In this document: positions 14,833-22,909 of the stretch, piece after piece | Numbering within the stretch: the stretch's first letter is position 1 | Layout of the letters: every line of letters starts with the position of its first letter | Assembly (NCBI GenBank): GCA_015064665.1 | Contig: SVRU01000012.1 | Location: forward strand, 1-44,359 | DNA: 44,359 nt | Origin: Oscillospiraceae bacterium | GTDB taxonomy: Bacteria > Bacillota_A > Clostridia > Oscillospirales > CAG-272 | Direction: 5' to 3' | Program-made: the position numbers and the translations under genes | Notes under the pieces: generated by a model | What the model was told of the DNA's origin: nothing | The model's input: the letters and a program-made list of their open reading frames with translations, nothing else | Database searches by the model: none

Positions 14833-15692
14833 CTCTCAATATTAAAACGCCGCTCACAGCCTTCAAGCGATATACCCGCATATACGTCAAATATTTTACT
14901 ATTTAGGAAAGGCTTTACCGACTCCCTGTTTTTAAGCTCCGAGTAGCTACCCGCGTGAGCGGAAGCCAGAACTCTGACACCCGAATTCAAGGATTCAAGC
15001 ATCGCCTCTGCCTCTGTTACCCTGCCTATCTCGTCAACCACTATAACCGACGGTGAGAGCGTTCTCAGCGCTATTTCCATGCCGTCGGCGCGTTTATATC
15101 CGCGAAGTATATCAACCGAGGCGTTTTTATAATCCTCAAAAATGAATTCTCCACGCTCGTCAACGACAGCAACCTGCTCTGCGTATCTGCCCGTGCCTAT
15201 CATTGCGGAAAGGGCTCTGAGCGCGGTCGTCTTTCCCACGCCGGGAGGCGAATATATCAACATTCCCCTTTTACAACCGCTCCACGCGGAGTAAAGAGCC
15301 GTAACGTCGGCATTTTTTGCCGTTGGAATTCTGAAAACCAGCGAAGTTACATTACTGACACCGACGAGCTTGCCCCCGTCGTACCTTGCCTGTCCGCAAA
15401 TTCCGACTCTCACTCCGTCCGATAAGGTTACGTATCCATCTTTAATGCTTTCCCTTTGCGCGTATACCGAGCCCTCGCATATCAAAAAAAAGGTTCGCGT
15501 CACGTCCTCATTTGATATTCTAGCCGAAAGAAAAATCCTCTCACCGAGAATTATTACCGAGCTGCGCCCGTGCGCCCTTAAGCGAATCTCGGATATTCCG
15601 CAAAATTCCACGCCGCGTGAGCGGCAAATTCTGTTTATCTCATTCGCCAATTGTATCGGCATATGTACAAAAAGTCGTTCAACTGCTCTCAT
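14820..15692 (-). CDS. spoIIIAA: Stage III sporulation protein AA (ATPase)
   Basis: 290 residues, slightly shorter than the ~307 of Bacillus. The N-terminal domain has EIRLRAHGRSSVII and the segment GYVTLSDGVRVGICGQARYD. The C-terminal RecA-like ATPase has Walker A SPPGVGKTTALRAL (about 155-168), the stretch QVAVVDERGEF and Walker B SVIVVDEIGR (about 213-222). It resembles secretion-system ATPases and is required for channel function in Bacillus. It is the first gene of the operon. No convincing SigE promoter could be picked in the ~70 bases before the start, although the operon is SigE-dependent in model species. Confidence 0.96.
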   Translation of the reverse strand: MRAVERLFVHMPIQLANEINRICRSRGVEFCGISEIRLRAHGRSSVIILGERIFLSARISNEDVTRTFFLICEGSVYAQRESIKDGYVTLSDGVRVGICGQARYDGGKLVGVSNVTSLVFRIPTAKNADVTALYSAWSGCKRGMLIYSPPGVGKTTALRALSAMIGTGRYAEQVAVVDERGEFIFEDYKNASVDILRGYKRADGMEIALRTLSPSVIVVDEIGRVTEAEAMLESLNSGVRVLASAHAGSYSELKNRESVKPFLNSKIFDVYAGISLEGCERRFNIERCVQ

Positions 15693-15761
15693 GATAGCCC
15701 TCGTGTCAAAAATCCGTCACAAAAAAGAGTAAAAATCGTCATATCTCACAATCCTTTTTCC

Positions 15762-15790
15762 TTGACTTTTTTTGTCGTTTATGGTAAAAT
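15762..15790 (+). promoter_or_regulatory. Promoter of the abrB-like gene
   Basis: TTGACT (15762-15767) and TAAAAT (15785-15790) with 17-base spacing. The predicted start near 15797 coincides with a perfect inverted repeat TCTCG-CAA-CGAGA (15797-15809), which could be an operator or the first hairpin of the leader. Confidence 0.75.
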
Positions 15791-15796
15791 TAAGTA

Positions 15797-15882
15797 TCTC
15801 GCAACGAGAAAAAAGGCAAGATGAGCAAACGCTTTGCCGACAAGAACCGCAGTAAAACCGTCGATTCGAAATCGGACTTGCC
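15797..15882 (+). promoter_or_regulatory. Structured 5' leader of the abrB-like gene
   Basis: Between the promoter and the ribosome binding site lie four strictly nested or adjacent stems. They are TCTCG/CGAGA (15797-15809), an outer GGCAAG/CTTGCC (15815-15820 with 15877-15882), and inside it GCAAA/TTTGC (15825-15837) and CGATT/AATCG (15862-15874). The last three make a three-way junction. I could not match it to a known riboswitch class. The structure is a prediction by eye. Confidence 0.5.
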
Positions 15883-15917
15883 AAGCAAAATAAAAAGTCA
15901 GAAAGGTAAAACCGAAA

Positions 15918-16157
15918 TTGAAATCCACAGGTATTGTACGAAACGTTGATGAGCTTGGCCGCATAGTTATTCCCAAGGAAATGCGAACCAGTATGGATAT
16001 AAGCAGCTCTGACCCTATTGAAATCTATGTTGACAACGATAAAATTATACTTAAAAAGCATGAAAATACTTGTTCGTTTTGCGGCGGCATAGCTGACCTC
16101 GTGGACTTCAAGGGAAAAAAAATCTGCACGGGATGCATCTCTGAATTAAAGAAATAA
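15918..16157 (+). CDS. AbrB/SpoVT-type regulator with C-terminal Cys4 motif
   Basis: 79 residues, started at a TTG codon. The TTG is chosen because the AbrB signature begins immediately (MKSTGIVRNVDELGRIVIPK), and GAAAGG lies about 11 bases upstream. Residues 1-48 form the swapped-hairpin DNA-binding domain of transition-state regulators. Residues 52-75 carry CSFCGG and CTGC, a CxxC-x16-CxxC pair likely to bind zinc. Such proteins control the switch between growth and sporulation. Here the gene is divergent from spoIIIA, with ~225 bases shared between them, and ends at its own terminator. A TTG start and a structured leader imply low or tightly controlled expression. Confidence 0.9.
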   Translation: MKSTGIVRNVDELGRIVIPKEMRTSMDISSSDPIEIYVDNDKIILKKHENTCSFCGGIADLVDFKGKKICTGCISELKK

Positions 16158-16164
16158 CAACCAT

Positions 16165-16201
16165 AGCTGTCGGCAAAAAAAAGCACCGACAGCTTTTTTT
16201 A
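16165..16201 (+). terminator. Terminator of the abrB-like gene
   Basis: AGCTGTCGG pairs perfectly with CCGACAGCT around a 12-base A-rich loop and is followed by a run of seven T. Confidence 0.9.
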
Positions 16202-16220
16202 TATTTTTGTAACCTCAGTA

Positions 16221-16249
16221 TTGATTTTTATAACTTCTTGTGATATAAT
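16221..16249 (+). promoter_or_regulatory. Promoter of the KDG kinase gene
   Basis: TTGATT (16221-16226) and TATAAT (16244-16249) with 17-base spacing, about 38 bases before the start codon. Confidence 0.75.
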
Positions 16250-16286
16250 GTATATGGAAAAATATGTTCTTGAAAGGAATAAAAAA

Positions 16287-17312
16287 ATGAAAGTTATTAC
16301 TTTTGGCGAGATCATGCTCAGACTTCAGCCCTACAACTACGAAAGATTCGTTCAGTGCGACCACGTAGAATTTACGTTCGGCGGTGGCGAGGCTAACGTT
16401 GCGGTATCTCTTGCAAACTACGGAATGGACGTTGCTTACGTAACGAAGCTCCCCACTCATGCTATCGGTCAGTGCGCTGTTAACAGCCTTCGCAGATACG
16501 GCGTTGACACCACTAAGATCGTTCGCGGCGGTGACAGAGTAGGTATCTACTTTAATGAAAAGGGCGCATCTCAGAGAGGCTCTGTATGCATCTACGACCG
16601 CGCTAACTCCGCGATTGCAAAGGCTTCGCGCGAGGACTTTGATTGGGAGAAGATTTTTGAGGGTGTTGATTGGTTCCACTTCACCGGCATCACTCCCGCT
16701 CTCGGCGCAAACGTTGTTGAAATCTGCAAGGACGCTTGTAAGGCTGCTAAGGCAAAGGGCGTTAAGATCTCCTGCGACCTTAACTACCGCGGCAAGCTCT
16801 GGACGAGAGACGAGGCTCGCGCTGCAATGACCGAGCTTTGCAAATACGTTGACGTTTGCATCTCTAACGAAGAGGACGCAAAGGACGTATTCGGTATTGA
16901 GGCTGAAGCTACCGACATCTACGGCGGTAAGCTTAACCACGACGGTTACAAATCTGTTGCAAAGCAGCTTGCTGACAAGTTCGGATTTGAGTACGTTGCT
17001 ATCACCCTTCGTGAGAGCCGTTCTGCATTTGATAACGGTTGGTCTGCAATGCTTTACGACGTTAAGGCTGACGAGTACTGCTTCTCGAAGAAGTACGACC
17101 TTCATATCATTGACCGCGTAGGCGGCGGCGACTCTTTCGGCGGCGGTCTTATCTACTCGCTTATGAACGGCAAATCTGCTCAGGCTGCAGTTGAATTTGC
17201 CGTAGCTGCATCTGCTCTCAAGCACTCCATCGAGGGTGACTACAACATGGTTACTCTTGCAGAGGTTGAAAAACTTGCTGGCGGCGACGGCTCGGGAAGA
17301 ATCCAGAGATAA
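16287..17312 (+). CDS. kdgK: 2-dehydro-3-deoxygluconokinase (PfkB family)
   Basis: 341 residues. The start at 16287 follows GAAAGGA; an earlier in-frame ATG at 16221 overlaps the promoter. The N-terminal MKVITFGEIMLRL and the sugar-binding FGGGEANVAVSLANYGMDVA (about 31-50) are typical of KDG kinases. The C-terminal PfkB signature DRVGGGDSFGGGLIYSLM carries the catalytic base D282. The enzyme should phosphorylate 2-keto-3-deoxygluconate to KDPG in uronate or pectin breakdown; a KDPG aldolase is not in the window. The gene uses unusually C-ending and GCT/GTT-type codons compared with its neighbours, a sign of high expression. It is a single-gene unit bounded by a promoter and a terminator. Confidence 0.85.
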   Translation: MKVITFGEIMLRLQPYNYERFVQCDHVEFTFGGGEANVAVSLANYGMDVAYVTKLPTHAIGQCAVNSLRRYGVDTTKIVRGGDRVGIYFNEKGASQRGSVCIYDRANSAIAKASREDFDWEKIFEGVDWFHFTGITPALGANVVEICKDACKAAKAKGVKISCDLNYRGKLWTRDEARAAMTELCKYVDVCISNEEDAKDVFGIEAEATDIYGGKLNHDGYKSVAKQLADKFGFEYVAITLRESRSAFDNGWSAMLYDVKADEYCFSKKYDLHIIDRVGGGDSFGGGLIYSLMNGKSAQAAVEFAVAASALKHSIEGDYNMVTLAEVEKLAGGDGSGRIQR

Positions 17313-17340
17313 TATTTTCTCAATAACATAATAAACATAA

Positions 17341-17385
17341 AAAAACGGTTGCTCAATACCATATCGGTAAAGAGCAACCGTTTTT
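17341..17385. terminator. Bidirectional terminator between kdgK and the aldolase gene
   Basis: AAAAACGGTTGCTC pairs with GAGCAACCGTTTTT, 28 bases past the kdgK stop. The flanking A and T runs let it also serve the convergent aldolase gene that ends at 17416. Confidence 0.9.
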
Positions 17386-17415
17386 TGCTTTCAATGATAA
17401 CTATAATATTTAATT

Positions 17416-18261
17416 TTATGCTTTTCCGTTTGAGCCGAACAGAATCATCTTTTCCATAACGGCTTTTTTCATAGCCTTGACCTTATGCGAACGCAATGTC
17501 AGATATCCGTTAAAGCCGGATTTATCTCCTAGATTTTGCGCCGTAGCTTCTTCACCCACAACGCAGAGGTCAGTGAATATGTTAACCTTGGCAATTCCGT
17601 TCTTAATAGTGTTTCTGAAATCGTCATCAGAAAGTCCCGAGCCGCCGTGCAACACAAGGGGCGTGTCAATTGTTTCTCTGATTTTTCTGAGCCTGTCTAT
17701 ATCAAGACGGGGAGCAGTCTTATATGCGCCGTGCGCCGTGCCTATCGCAACCGCAAGCGCGTCCACCCCCGTAAGCTCAACGAATTTTTTAGCCTCTTCG
17801 GGCGTTGTGTACATATCGTTGGTCTCATTATCACCGCGCGAAGCATCGCCTACATGACCTATCTCACCTTCAACCGTCGCGCCAAAGGCGTGCGCAATTT
17901 TAACCATTTCAGCAGTAGCTCTTACGTTTTCGGAATGCTCGCCTGCCGAGCCGTCAAACATTACGCTCGTAAAGCCGAGCTTTAACGCTTCAAGGCATCG
18001 CTCAAAGCTTACTCCGTGGTCGAAATGAACGACTACGGGAACGGTGGCACGCTTTGCCATATGTAAAATAGAGGGAGCAATAAGCGATAACTCTCCGTAA
18101 GGCAAAAGCACCTCTGCCGTGCCTATAATAATTGGTGATCGAAGCTCCTCAGCGGCGGATATTGCCGCCTCAAGCATGTCGGTGTCGGTTGTATTAAAAA
18201 GTCCTACTCCGTAGTGATTTTTTTGAGCATCAAATAATACTTCACTTAAATTTACAAGCAT
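17416..18261 (-). CDS. Class II fructose-bisphosphate aldolase-type enzyme
   Basis: 281 residues, full length. Zinc ligands and active-site residues are in place: VVVHFDHGVS (D81 acid, H82), VEGEIGHVGD (E132), GTAHGAYK (H177) and LVLHGGSGL (H205), plus the phosphate loop KVNIFTDL. These enzymes split ketose 1-phosphates or 1,6-bisphosphates (fructose, tagatose and relatives) into DHAP and an aldehyde. Its gene is 30 bases downstream of the HTH-PfkB fusion kinase on the same strand. Kinase plus aldolase is a typical pair for a phosphorylated ketose, so the substrate is likely a ketohexose other than the glycolytic one. Confidence 0.9.
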   Translation of the reverse strand: MLVNLSEVLFDAQKNHYGVGLFNTTDTDMLEAAISAAEELRSPIIIGTAEVLLPYGELSLIAPSILHMAKRATVPVVVHFDHGVSFERCLEALKLGFTSVMFDGSAGEHSENVRATAEMVKIAHAFGATVEGEIGHVGDASRGDNETNDMYTTPEEAKKFVELTGVDALAVAIGTAHGAYKTAPRLDIDRLRKIRETIDTPLVLHGGSGLSDDDFRNTIKNGIAKVNIFTDLCVVGEEATAQNLGDKSGFNGYLTLRSHKVKAMKKAVMEKMILFGSNGKA

Positions 18262-18291
18262 TTTTTTCTCCTTTATTAATAATAATCTTTA

Positions 18292-19497
18292 TCAAAGTCT
18301 TCCGTATTTTTCGGCAAGCATCAGAATTTCGTTTCTCGGCTTCATTCCGTCTATGGAATTGGCTTCAAGCAGACTGCATGCCGCTGCCGCAGATGCGAAT
18401 TCAAGCATCTGAACGTCGGTATAGTCGTTATAAAGTGCATACAGACATCCTGCGCAAAACGCATCCCCCGCGCCGACGGAGCCTTTTACCTGCTCCTTTG
18501 GCATTTTGAGCGACGAAACGGAATTAAAATGCCCTTTTGTGTTAAGTGAAAACGCGCGTTCCTTGCAATGCACCACAACGAGATCTCGAACGCCCCCGTC
18601 CAAGCACTTCTGCATAGCCAGCTGAATATTTTCAACGTTTAATTTACCGCTGCCGTCATAGGCGTCAAGCCCCCATATACCGCAGCATTCGGTTTCATTT
18701 ATAATAACGTAGTTGCAGTATTTCAAGGCAGGTATTACTTTTTTCCCGTAATTGCCCGCATTGTCGCTTACAATGTCGATTGAGGTTTTTATACCGCGCT
18801 TCTGAACCTTGGAAAGAAAAGCCGCCATAGCAGTTCCGTACTGCTTATCCTCCTCGTCGAATTTATCAAGCAGCATGATATATCCGATATGTAATATATT
18901 ACAGTTCAAAAGATTAATATCAATGTCCTCGGGGGAAAATTCGGAATTCGTCCCCATCTTCAAAAAGAAGGTGCGCTCGCCTGACGGAACGCTCATTACG
19001 TTACAAAATCCGGTTGGAGTTTGCGACGTGTAGCACATCTTACTTACGTCGATACCGTTATCGGTCAGAGTAGATACGACGAGGCGTCCGTTTTCGTCGT
19101 TTCCGACCTTACCGAGTACGCTGACGGGAATCCTCCTGTCAATCTTTGCAAGATTTATTGCCGTGTTGGGCATACAGCCTCCAACGGAACGCTTCATTCC
19201 GTGAATATGGACGAGCATACCCTCCTTGGGATATTCGTCAATATTATTAACGATATCAACGAGCGTGCTGCCCGCAACCGTAATTCCCCGCTCCTCGCCA
19301 AGCATGAGATAATCGATACTGACCCCGAACAGCTCGGACATTTTGGGAAACAGCGTCACGTCAGGAAAGCCGTAACCGCTCTCCCACTTGCTTACCGTTT
19401 TTGCGCTGATTCCGAGCATTTCGGCAACCTCGGACTGTGTCCAGCCGTTTTGCTTACGCAGCTTTAAAATAATACCGCCAACAGATTTGCTATCCAT
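18292..19497 (-). CDS. HTH-PfkB sugar kinase fusion
   Basis: 401 residues. Residues 1-70 are a complete XRE helix-turn-helix (LRKQNGWTQSEVAEMLGISA, KTVSKWESGYGFPD, LSELFGVSIDYL-like end). Residues ~75-401 are a PfkB carbohydrate kinase: VGGCMPNTAINLAKI (sugar and glycine-rich region), VLGKVGNDENGRLV, and the anion-hole/catalytic motif GSVGAGDAFCAG with D345. The catalytic residues look intact, so the protein can probably both phosphorylate a sugar and bind DNA. That arrangement suggests self-regulation by its own substrate or product. It is the first gene of an operon with a class II aldolase. A clean ribosome binding site (GGAGG) precedes the ATG. Confidence 0.9.
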   Translation of the reverse strand: MDSKSVGGIILKLRKQNGWTQSEVAEMLGISAKTVSKWESGYGFPDVTLFPKMSELFGVSIDYLMLGEERGITVAGSTLVDIVNNIDEYPKEGMLVHIHGMKRSVGGCMPNTAINLAKIDRRIPVSVLGKVGNDENGRLVVSTLTDNGIDVSKMCYTSQTPTGFCNVMSVPSGERTFFLKMGTNSEFSPEDIDINLLNCNILHIGYIMLLDKFDEEDKQYGTAMAAFLSKVQKRGIKTSIDIVSDNAGNYGKKVIPALKYCNYVIINETECCGIWGLDAYDGSGKLNVENIQLAMQKCLDGGVRDLVVVHCKERAFSLNTKGHFNSVSSLKMPKEQVKGSVGAGDAFCAGCLYALYNDYTDVQMLEFASAAAACSLLEANSIDGMKPRNEILMLAEKYGRL

Positions 19498-19528
19498 TTT
19501 TCCTCCAAAGCAATTAACGTTTGATTCA

Positions 19529-19556
19529 ATTATAACACATTTATCAAAGATTTCAA
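19529..19556 (-). promoter_or_regulatory. Promoter of the HTH-PfkB/aldolase operon
   Basis: Minus-strand TTGAAA (19551-19556) and TATAAT (19529-19534) with 16-base spacing, about 32 bases upstream of the start codon. Confidence 0.7.
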
Positions 19557-19688
19557 CCTGCTTTTAGGAGAGTTTTGCGCTTTTTAGTTTTTCAAAAAAG
19601 CAACAATCCACTTTGCGTAGAGTTTTAAATAACGATAGCGCCGTATTAAATTCGTAAATTTTTGGATATTTGTTGAAAATATACACCC

Positions 19689-19718
19689 TTGTTATTTTGA
19701 AGGGCTATTTGATATAAT
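19689..19718 (+). promoter_or_regulatory. Probable promoter of the isomerase/dehydrogenase operon
   Basis: TTGTTA (19689-19694) and TATAAT (19713-19718) with 18-base spacing. The remaining 19557-19688 interval is AT-rich with no gene visible. Confidence 0.5.
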
Positions 19719-19784
19719 GATATTAGCAGAGATAACGGCGTTTACCTATTACAAGATTTTTTGAGAATAAAAGGAGATTTTACA

Positions 19785-20615
19785 ATGAAAAAATCGCAAA
19801 TTACCTATGCAATCTGGCCATGGGGAACACAGACGAAGGAGCAGGCAGAAGAGGCTGCAAGGGACGTAACCGCAATAGGCTACACCTCGTTTGAAAGTGT
19901 TAAGATGGCTATGTACGCATATGATCTTAATCATGAAGAATACAAAGCTATGCTTGATTCTTACGGCTTAAAGGCAGTAAGCTTCTATTTCCATATTCCG
20001 CCCGTGGGACAGGAGGAAGTTCTTTTCGGAAACCTTGAAAAAGAGCTTGAGTTCGTAAAGGCTATGGGAGTAAATATCGTTACTCTTCAGGGAACTAACG
20101 GCAGACCTGAGGTTATGGATGACGCGGCAAAAAAGGCAAACCTTGACAGCATGGTAAAATTTGCGACTATCGCAAAGAAGTACGGCATTACCACCAACGT
20201 TCATCCTCACGTAAATACCTACTTTATGTATGAGGACGAGGTTGATTACGTTATGGAAAACACCGATCCCAACCTCATATCTCTTGCGCCCGATACGGCG
20301 CACATCGCAGCCGCAGGCGCAGACCCCGTGAAGATGATCAAAAAGTACATCGACAGAGTAAAGTTCATTCACCTTAAGGACTATAAGTTTGGCGAAGGTA
20401 TCACCAGCTCGGGTTGGGTTGATAACGGCGTTCCGGTTATGACCTGCTACCGCGAGCTTGGCAAGGGTACGGTTGACTTCCCTTCAATACTTAAGATACT
20501 TGACGGCGCAGGCTACGAAGGACCTCTTTGCATTGAGCTTGACAGACCCCCCGTATCCAACGTAGAGAGCGCAAAGAACAATTTCGATTATCTTTCAAAG
20601 CTTCTTGAGGACTGA
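19785..20615 (+). CDS. Sugar phosphate isomerase/epimerase-type TIM barrel (IolE-like)
   Basis: 276 residues. The start at 19785 has AAGGAG nine bases upstream; an in-frame ATG eight codons earlier contains no ribosome binding site. It is a (beta/alpha)8 barrel of the AP-endonuclease-2 superfamily: MKKSQITYAIWPWGTQTKEQ, VTLQGTNGRPE, ITTNVHPHVNTYF, LISLAPDTAHIAAAG, VKFIHLKDYK and CIELDRPP. The His, Asp and Glu in these strands are the usual divalent metal ligands. Relatives isomerise, epimerise or dehydrate keto-sugars and inososes, for example IolE. It is the first gene of a three-gene operon with a Gfo/Idh/MocA dehydrogenase and a second barrel enzyme. The substrate is not readable from sequence. 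Confidence 0.88.
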   Translation: MKKSQITYAIWPWGTQTKEQAEEAARDVTAIGYTSFESVKMAMYAYDLNHEEYKAMLDSYGLKAVSFYFHIPPVGQEEVLFGNLEKELEFVKAMGVNIVTLQGTNGRPEVMDDAAKKANLDSMVKFATIAKKYGITTNVHPHVNTYFMYEDEVDYVMENTDPNLISLAPDTAHIAAAGADPVKMIKKYIDRVKFIHLKDYKFGEGITSSGWVDNGVPVMTCYRELGKGTVDFPSILKILDGAGYEGPLCIELDRPPVSNVESAKNNFDYLSKLLED

Positions 20616-20620
20616 TTCAT

Positions 20621-21763
20621 ATGAAGAAGATCAAGGTTGGCATAGTCGGCATGGGCTATATCGGTGAGAGCCATATTGAAGCCGTAAGAAGAATCGGCTT
20701 TTGCGAGCTCTACGCCGTTGCCGATACGAATGCGGCTCTTGCAAAGGCAAAGGCCGATTATTACGGAATAGAAAAGTGCTATTCAAATCTCGATGACCTT
20801 CTCGGTGACCCCGAAATAGACGCGGTTCACAACTGCACCCCGAATTTCCTGCATCTTGAAATAAATAAGAAGATATTGAAATCGGGAAAGCATCTTCTCA
20901 GCGAAAAGCCTCTTTGCATGAATTACGCCGAGGCGGAAGAGCTTCTGAAATTAAAGGAAGAGTATCCCGACAGTGCCGTTGCGGTTAATTTCAATTACAG
21001 ACTTAATCCTATGGTACAGGAAGCAAAGAACAGAATCAAGAGCGGAGAGCTTGGAGACGTACGGGTTATCACCGGCTCATATCAGCAGGATTGGCTCCTT
21101 TACGACACCGATTACAGCTGGCGTCTTGAGCCCAAGGTTGCAGGAATCTCCTGCGCTATTGCAGATATCGGCTCGCATCTTATGGATGCGGTTCAGCACG
21201 TGACTGGACACAGAATTACCGAGGTTATGGCAGACCTCAAAACCGTCATTCCCGTCAGAAAAAAGCCGAAGGCTCAGACCGAAACCTTTACCTCGCGCGT
21301 TCCGAACGAATACGACGAGGTCGAGGTAAAGAACGAGGATTACGGAGCGGTTATGTTCCATACCGACAAGGGCGCTGCGGGCGTATATCACGTTTCGGAG
21401 GTTGCAGCAGGCCACGGATGCTATTTTAATTTTGAAATCAACTGCTCAAAGGCGTCGGTCAAGTGGAATCAAGAGGAAAACGACCGTCTTTGGATAGGCT
21501 ACCGCGGCGGCGAAAATCACCTTATTATACGCGACCCCAACACCATATCAAGCGATGCAAGACCATACACGGCTCTTGCCATGGGGCATCCTGAGGGGTG
21601 GAACGACGCCTTCAAGGGAAATATCTACACCTTCTACAAGTACATAAACGACGGCATGACGGGCGAGCCGATATTCTCTACCCTTGAGGATGCAGCGTAC
21701 GTAGTCAGACTCACGGAGGCTATCGTAAAGAGTTCAAATGAGAAAAAATGGATACAAATTTAA
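20621..21763 (+). CDS. Gfo/Idh/MocA-family oxidoreductase
   Basis: 380 residues. The N-terminal Rossmann fold has VGIVGMGYIGESHIEAV; the catalytic Lys lies in LSEKPLCMNYAEAEEL (about 90-96). The C-terminal substrate domain carries ADIGSHLMDAVQHVTG, with the family's conserved Asp/His pair. It starts only five bases after the isomerase stop, so the two are co-translated. Members oxidise a sugar or cyclitol hydroxyl, often C3 of a glucoside, with NAD. Next to two TIM-barrel isomerases this suggests an oxidise-then-rearrange scheme. It is the longest of four related genes in the island. Confidence 0.92.
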   Translation: MKKIKVGIVGMGYIGESHIEAVRRIGFCELYAVADTNAALAKAKADYYGIEKCYSNLDDLLGDPEIDAVHNCTPNFLHLEINKKILKSGKHLLSEKPLCMNYAEAEELLKLKEEYPDSAVAVNFNYRLNPMVQEAKNRIKSGELGDVRVITGSYQQDWLLYDTDYSWRLEPKVAGISCAIADIGSHLMDAVQHVTGHRITEVMADLKTVIPVRKKPKAQTETFTSRVPNEYDEVEVKNEDYGAVMFHTDKGAAGVYHVSEVAAGHGCYFNFEINCSKASVKWNQEENDRLWIGYRGGENHLIIRDPNTISSDARPYTALAMGHPEGWNDAFKGNIYTFYKYINDGMTGEPIFSTLEDAAYVVRLTEAIVKSSNEKKWIQI

Positions 21764-21781
21764 TTTTGAGAGGATAAAAAA

Positions 21782-22819
21782 ATGAGCAAATTTAAGTTTT
21801 CAGTAGGCCCTTGGAACGTGCATGCCGGCGCGGATTCCTACGGTCCCGCAGTAAGAGACGAGATTCCTTTTGAGGAAAAGATCAAGAAATTTAAGGAAAT
21901 GGGCTTCGACGCGATCCAGTTTCACGATGATGACGCAGTTCCGAACATCAACGATTACACTCCCGAAGAAATTATAGCAAAGGCAAAAGAGGTCAAGGCT
22001 CTTCTTGATAAATACGGCCTTGCGGCTGAGTTCGTAGCTCCAAGACTTTGGATGGATCCCCACACCGTTGACGGCGGATTCACCTCAAACAGCGAAGAGG
22101 ACAGAGAGTACGCAATGTGGAGAGCGTATCGCTCAATAGATATTGCAAACGCGCTCGGCTGCGATAAAATAGTTCTTTGGCTTGCAAGAGAGGGCACTAT
22201 CTGCTACGAGAGCAAATCTCCCGTTGAGTCAACGAAACGCCTTATCGACGCGATAAACAAGATGCTTGAATACGACAAGAACATTAAGATTCTTATTGAA
22301 ACCAAGCCCAACGAGCCTGTTGACAGAAGCGTTTGCCCCACTCTCGGTCACTGCATGGCTGTTTCCGCAGCATCTGTTGACCCATCCCGCGTAGGCGGAC
22401 TTCTTGAATCCGCGCACGCTATGCTTGCAGGACTTGACCCCGCAAGTGAAATTGGCTTTGCTATGGCTATGGGCAAGCTTTGGGGCGTTCACCTTAACGA
22501 CCAGAACGGAATGAAATTCGACCAGGATAAGAGCTTCGGCGTAGAAAATCTCCGAGCCGCATTCAATCAGGTCAAGCTTCTCCTTGAAAACGGCTACGCC
22601 GACTCGGGCGAGTACTACGTCGGTCTTGACGTAAAGGCTATGAGAACCGAAAAGGATGCGGGCTCATATCAGCATCTTGAAAACAGCCTCAGAATCTTCA
22701 AGGCGCTTGAGGAAAAGACTTCTAGATTTGACTATGAATTCCAGAAGAAGTGCGTAGAGGAAAGAGATTACGAAAAGCTTGAGCTCTACGTTACCGAGCT
22801 TTTGATGGGTGTTATTTAA
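21782..22819 (+). CDS. Xylose isomerase-like TIM-barrel sugar isomerase
   Basis: 345 residues. The barrel sequence has FDAIQFHDDDAVP, LGCDKIVLWLAREG, KILIETKPNEPVD (metal-binding Glu), GGLLESAHAMLAGLDP, and WGVHLNDQNGMKFDQDKSFG, the pattern of xylose/L-rhamnose isomerase-type enzymes. Length and metal-site spacing suggest an active two-metal aldose-ketose isomerase. It is the third gene of the operon, 18 bases after the dehydrogenase gene, and is followed by a terminator. A xylulokinase or similar partner is absent, so ordinary xylose catabolism is unlikely to be its only role. Confidence 0.85.
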   Translation: MSKFKFSVGPWNVHAGADSYGPAVRDEIPFEEKIKKFKEMGFDAIQFHDDDAVPNINDYTPEEIIAKAKEVKALLDKYGLAAEFVAPRLWMDPHTVDGGFTSNSEEDREYAMWRAYRSIDIANALGCDKIVLWLAREGTICYESKSPVESTKRLIDAINKMLEYDKNIKILIETKPNEPVDRSVCPTLGHCMAVSAASVDPSRVGGLLESAHAMLAGLDPASEIGFAMAMGKLWGVHLNDQNGMKFDQDKSFGVENLRAAFNQVKLLLENGYADSGEYYVGLDVKAMRTEKDAGSYQHLENSLRIFKALEEKTSRFDYEFQKKCVEERDYEKLELYVTELLMGVI

Positions 22820-22827
22820 TTAAATTA

Positions 22828-22860
22828 AAAAGGAACAGACCTCAAAAATCTGTTCCTTTT
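22828..22860. terminator. Terminator after the isomerase operon
   Basis: AAAAGGAACAGA pairs with TCTGTTCCTTTT around a nine-base loop. It separates the plus-strand operon from the convergent AraC gene and can work in both directions. Confidence 0.9.
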
Positions 22861-22909
22861 CTGTTTGGAGAGTTATTTTATTGCCACCCGTGTCACTTTT
22901 TGGCGAATT

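Noticed and set aside
15693..15760. SigE promoter for the spoIIIA operon
   Set aside because: SigE control is expected from model species, but no pair of -35/-10 boxes close enough to the consensus could be chosen by eye.
15797..15882. A cyclic-di-GMP or other known riboswitch upstream of the abrB-like gene
   Set aside because: GCAAAC occurs, as in GEMM RNAs, but the conserved GACGCAAAGCC and tetraloop-receptor parts are missing, so only a structured leader of unknown type is claimed.
16215..17225. 336-codon minus-strand open frame antisense to kdgK
   Set aside because: The long open frame results from the strong codon bias of the highly expressed kdgK gene; the translation has no domain and the kdgK reading explains the region.
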